64,000 nt of DNA from Tenodera sinensis. Lineage: Eukaryota; Arthropoda; Insecta; Mantodea; Mantidae. The stretch lies in assembly GCA_030765045.1 (NCBI GenBank), contig CM060963.1, positions 72,999,117-73,063,116 of the forward strand, written 5' to 3'. Below, in pieces: positions 61,293 to 64,000 of the stretch. The notes under the pieces are model-generated. The model had not been told where the DNA came from, ran no database searches, and worked only from the letters and a program-made list of their open reading frames with translations. The position numbers and the translations under genes were made by a program. The first letter of the stretch is position 1, and every line of letters starts with the position of its first letter.

Positions 61293-61641
61293 TCGAAAAC
61301 GTAACCTGTGGCGCAACGCCCATACGGGCCAAGGCCTACCGCCCGACCGCTGCGTCTCTCACCTCTGCCTATTGCAGGCGTCATGAGTGGAGTGCAGTAC
61401 TGGAGGTGGGACGTGGTCCGTGCCCCGGTCTCTCCCGGCCAGTTATTCGGTCTTCTCGATCAGGGTCGCTACTTTTTAATCAAATAGCTCCTTAGTTGGC
61501 TCCTCAGAGACCTAACGAGGCTGAGTGCAACCCGGAACATATCTCTCAGTGGGAGAAAGAAACACCCATGCCGTTACCGGGAATCGAACCCGGGTACCCG
61601 CTTGGTAAACAGCAGCGCTATTACCACGCTTAGGAGACGAC
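61293..61641 (-). mobile_element. tRNA-derived SINE-A, full length
   Basis: 9-bp duplication ctttgtaac at 61284-61292 and 61642-61650. On the minus strand the head has B box gggttcgattcccgg. The body carries caacgcccatacgggccaag, cgctgcgtctctcacctctg and gcagtactggagg. Confidence 0.9.
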
Positions 61642-61650
61642 CTTTGTAAC

Positions 61651-62304
61651 AGTAACTTATTCTAAATATCTATTGCGTATTTAACATTCCTTTTGTCAAA
61701 TCGAGATCTGTAGGGACGATAAATGAAATGGGTTAAACGATTATCAGATGAGCTGGGAATTACGAATATTATAATTATAAATAAAAGGTAAATACAGAAA
61801 AATATGCACTTTACCCAAGTAAGTCTCCCCAACCGAGATTCAAACTCCCGCCTTCCCAGATAGAAGACAGATAACTGTTCTTACATCATACCTAAAACTT
61901 ACGTGAAACTTTTCAATTGTTTTTTTGAAGGGACGCTAAACAATTAATTTACTTTTTCAAAGTTTTCAGCTAATTTAGCTCATAATTTATTTTCATTGTT
62001 GCCTTATATAAACATTAGCTTATTTTACAGTTAAGTGTAATATATATTTTAATTTCTGAGTTGGGTATTACACTTTGAAACTGAATTTTATGTCAAATGC
62101 TCTATACGAGGCAATTATAAAAACAACCGTTTTTTAAAATTCTGTCATTTTTGTACCTGATTGTAACGCACAAATCGCACATGCACGTTTGTTTTACTAA
62201 TGATAGTTCAAAAGAATATAACTTTTAAAATCTGTCGTTTGAAATTTTTGTTTTTTAAGCTTTATATAGCTTTAAAAATGAACAACTAAAACCCTTCTAA
62301 AGAA

Positions 62305-62310
<6 letters not shown>
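61651..62310. other. unassigned sequence
   Basis: A tRNA-like B-box complement (ccgagattcaaactcccgcc, about 61838) hints at another minus-strand SINE head but no body is recognised. Confidence 0.35.

Positions 62311-62381
<71 letters not shown>
62311..62381. repeat. (TA)n microsatellite
   Basis: About 35 TA units. Self-complementary and likely to form a cruciform. Confidence 0.98.
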
Positions 62382-62383
<2 letters not shown>

Positions 62384-62801
62384 CAGATTTAATTGTCTGT
62401 GTATTGAGAATCTACATGCCAGATTTCAGAAAATTGAATGAAAAGTACGTTTTGTGGAACATTTTGAAAAAAACGAATGTGCTGGAAAGTTTCCAGAAAA
62501 ACTCGACTTTCAAAATGGATAACGTTTATTATGGATTTTTAGTTTACATAAATAAACAAGCCCGTAAAATCCCTGTCGGGCAAGGGCCTCCTACCACCTC
62601 TGATAGGGTTAGCTCAGTAATACTCGTAGAGTGAGCTAGTCTCTGTGAGTTAAATTTCCCTTGGACAGCGTTGTTTTTGCACCTTCCTGACTTCCCCTAT
62701 TTGCTAGTTACACGATTAGGATTGTATCTTCCCTTTATACTGATTTATGACCCTCTCCTCCATACTTTTCGCTCCACTCTTTTCTACTACACTATCGATC
62801 A

Positions 62802-62960
62802 CTATGCTTTTATCCTCTCCCACATTTCTTTCCAGTTTACTCTGTCTCTCGCCATTCTCATCCACTGCACACCAATCACTGCATTAAATTCTTGCGATCA
62901 TCTCTGCCGTGGGCGTCCTATTTTCCTTTTCCCCATCTTGGGTCCCATGCATAAATGCAG
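62802..62960 (-). pseudogene. LINE reverse transcriptase C-terminal tail, broken
   Basis: Minus-strand reading gives KMGKRKIGRPRQR, a stop, then in the same frame VQWMRMARDRVNWKEMWERI, ending with TAG at 62802-62804. Proteins of arthropod non-LTR elements commonly end with a G-R-P-x-x-R-W motif followed by ARDRxxW. Here the Trp codon after RPRQR has become a stop. The sequence downstream on the minus strand (62560-62801) is then probably its 3' UTR. Only about 50 codons remain of a protein of roughly 1000. Confidence 0.75.
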
Positions 62961-64000
62961 GTGTTTTGTAATATAAAAAGTCGAGATATATTTTGAATTT
63001 CCATTAACAACCATCCTAATTGATTGATATTGATGCTGGAATAGAATAATTTGTTTCATAGAAATATAACAGCTATACATATATGGTCAAGATCTCACAT
63101 CATCTACCTTAGCCCAAACATTACCAAGCGTTTTACAACTTGAGCCACGTTAACCATCAGAGAATGAATCGCAGGCGAAAATAGGAGCCACAAACTCACA
63201 AGCACTAAGTACGCAGACCACATTGGTTTTCAAACGCAATATTTTATTGATCTACATATTAGTAACGGATGTGATTATGTTTAACAAATGAGAATGATCC
63301 ATAATCTCGTGGCATTGCAACATATAGACAAAACACACACCTTTTACATGAAATCTTTTTAAATTAACAGCAGTTCATACTCAATAGGAGTAACACAACT
63401 GACAGTACTGCAGACCTATATTTTGATTTATATATTTCATCTTTTAAAATGTATTTTCACACATATATACGTTGAGAACTAGTCCTAGTGAAAAGTCCTT
63501 GAAATATGTCATTCAGCAGTGAATTGTAAAAGTCAACTAAATTGACATGCTTGTATTTACCCTCAGTAGCTCATTATAGTTGTATATAATTAGAATATAA
63601 TTGGAACGCTGCATTTTATTTAATCATTCAGAGCTGGTGAGTAAATTAACTAATACACGCGCTCCGATCTTTTAATTAATATTTTTTAAAAGTTGTTTGG
63701 AAAACCGTATTATAGTCTAATAAAAATGTATCAGAACTACATGTCGTTAGACTGACAATTCGTGGCGTTTGGTCGGGCCAGAAGTCGTGGCCAATATTCT
63801 CTGATGTTAGCTGAGATGACTGGAGTATCTCTCCATCTCAATCAGGAGCTATGGTTAGGTAAATTCTGAAACACACTATATATTTACTTGTATAATTATA
63901 ACGAGAGGTTCAAGAGTAATTACACACACATTTGCTGTAGGTACTGTATACATCTCCAGCGCTTGAAGCCGTTCCTTCCCTCCAGCTCTTCCCTTTAAAG
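62961..64000. other. unassigned sequence
   Basis: Nothing recognisable to the end of the window. Confidence 0.4.

Overview
This 64-kb window is AT-rich eukaryotic DNA with no convincing host gene. The organism is probably an insect or another arthropod. The reasons are tRNA-derived SINEs, Tc1/mariner and hAT fossils of arthropod type, Ty3/gypsy-type LTR elements, long ATT microsatellites and intron-free fibrillar-collagen sequence. A polyneopteran such as a cockroach or termite is a guess, and nothing here fixes the species. Everything supported is mobile, repetitive or decayed, apart from one intact long reading frame.

The centrepiece is at 46009-48606, a 2.6-kb element bounded by two almost identical LTRs of 194 and 195 bp (5'-TG...CA-3', one 1-nt indel) with a 4-bp ATAT duplication on each side. 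A tRNA-Leu-type primer-binding site lies 2 nt inside the left LTR and a purine tract abuts the right LTR. No reverse transcriptase, RNase H or integrase lies between them. There is a single 710-codon frame: a GC-rich, internally duplicated, coiled-coil N-terminal part with a weak and substituted protease-like motif, then 99 uninterrupted-length Gly-X-Y triplets from the C-terminal part of a fibrillar-collagen helix, then a short tail that looks like the end of a Ty3 pol. The stop codon is formed at the edge of the 3' LTR. It reads as a non-autonomous LTR retrotransposon that has captured a spliced collagen segment.

Other layers: (1) A family of non-coding elements of about 0.9 kb with subterminal repeat ACTTTCTCTAC/GTAGAGAAAGT, a 3' hairpin and an internal microsatellite (Helentron-associated/DINE-1-like architecture). 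It has about 15 copies or fragments, often head-to-tail (21.2-24.0 kb +, 38.3-40.0 kb -, 42.7-44.2 kb +). (2) Five LTR-like repeats (3.5, 32.7, 40.7 -, 49.6 and 53.1 kb) with TGTGAC...GTCACA ends, a TATA box and poly(A) signals. (3) Several tRNA-derived SINE families, many with clear target-site duplications. They include an inverted-dimer 'fold-back' SINE (8.8 and 24.8 kb) and a SINE whose 3' tail is a 130-bp ATT microsatellite (60.5 kb). (4) A dead mariner in a SINE (7.4-8.2 kb), an internally deleted mariner (36.6 kb) and an inverted pair from the same family (56.1-57.2 kb). (5) A hAT/GTF2IRD2-like transposase fossil (26.0-27.0 kb) and a LINE C-terminal fossil (62.8-62.95 kb). (6) An 18-unit, 81-bp minisatellite (11.97-13.43 kb). 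The nesting gives a relative chronology: the HINE-like elements are oldest, SINEs landed repeatedly inside them, and the collagen LTR element is youngest.
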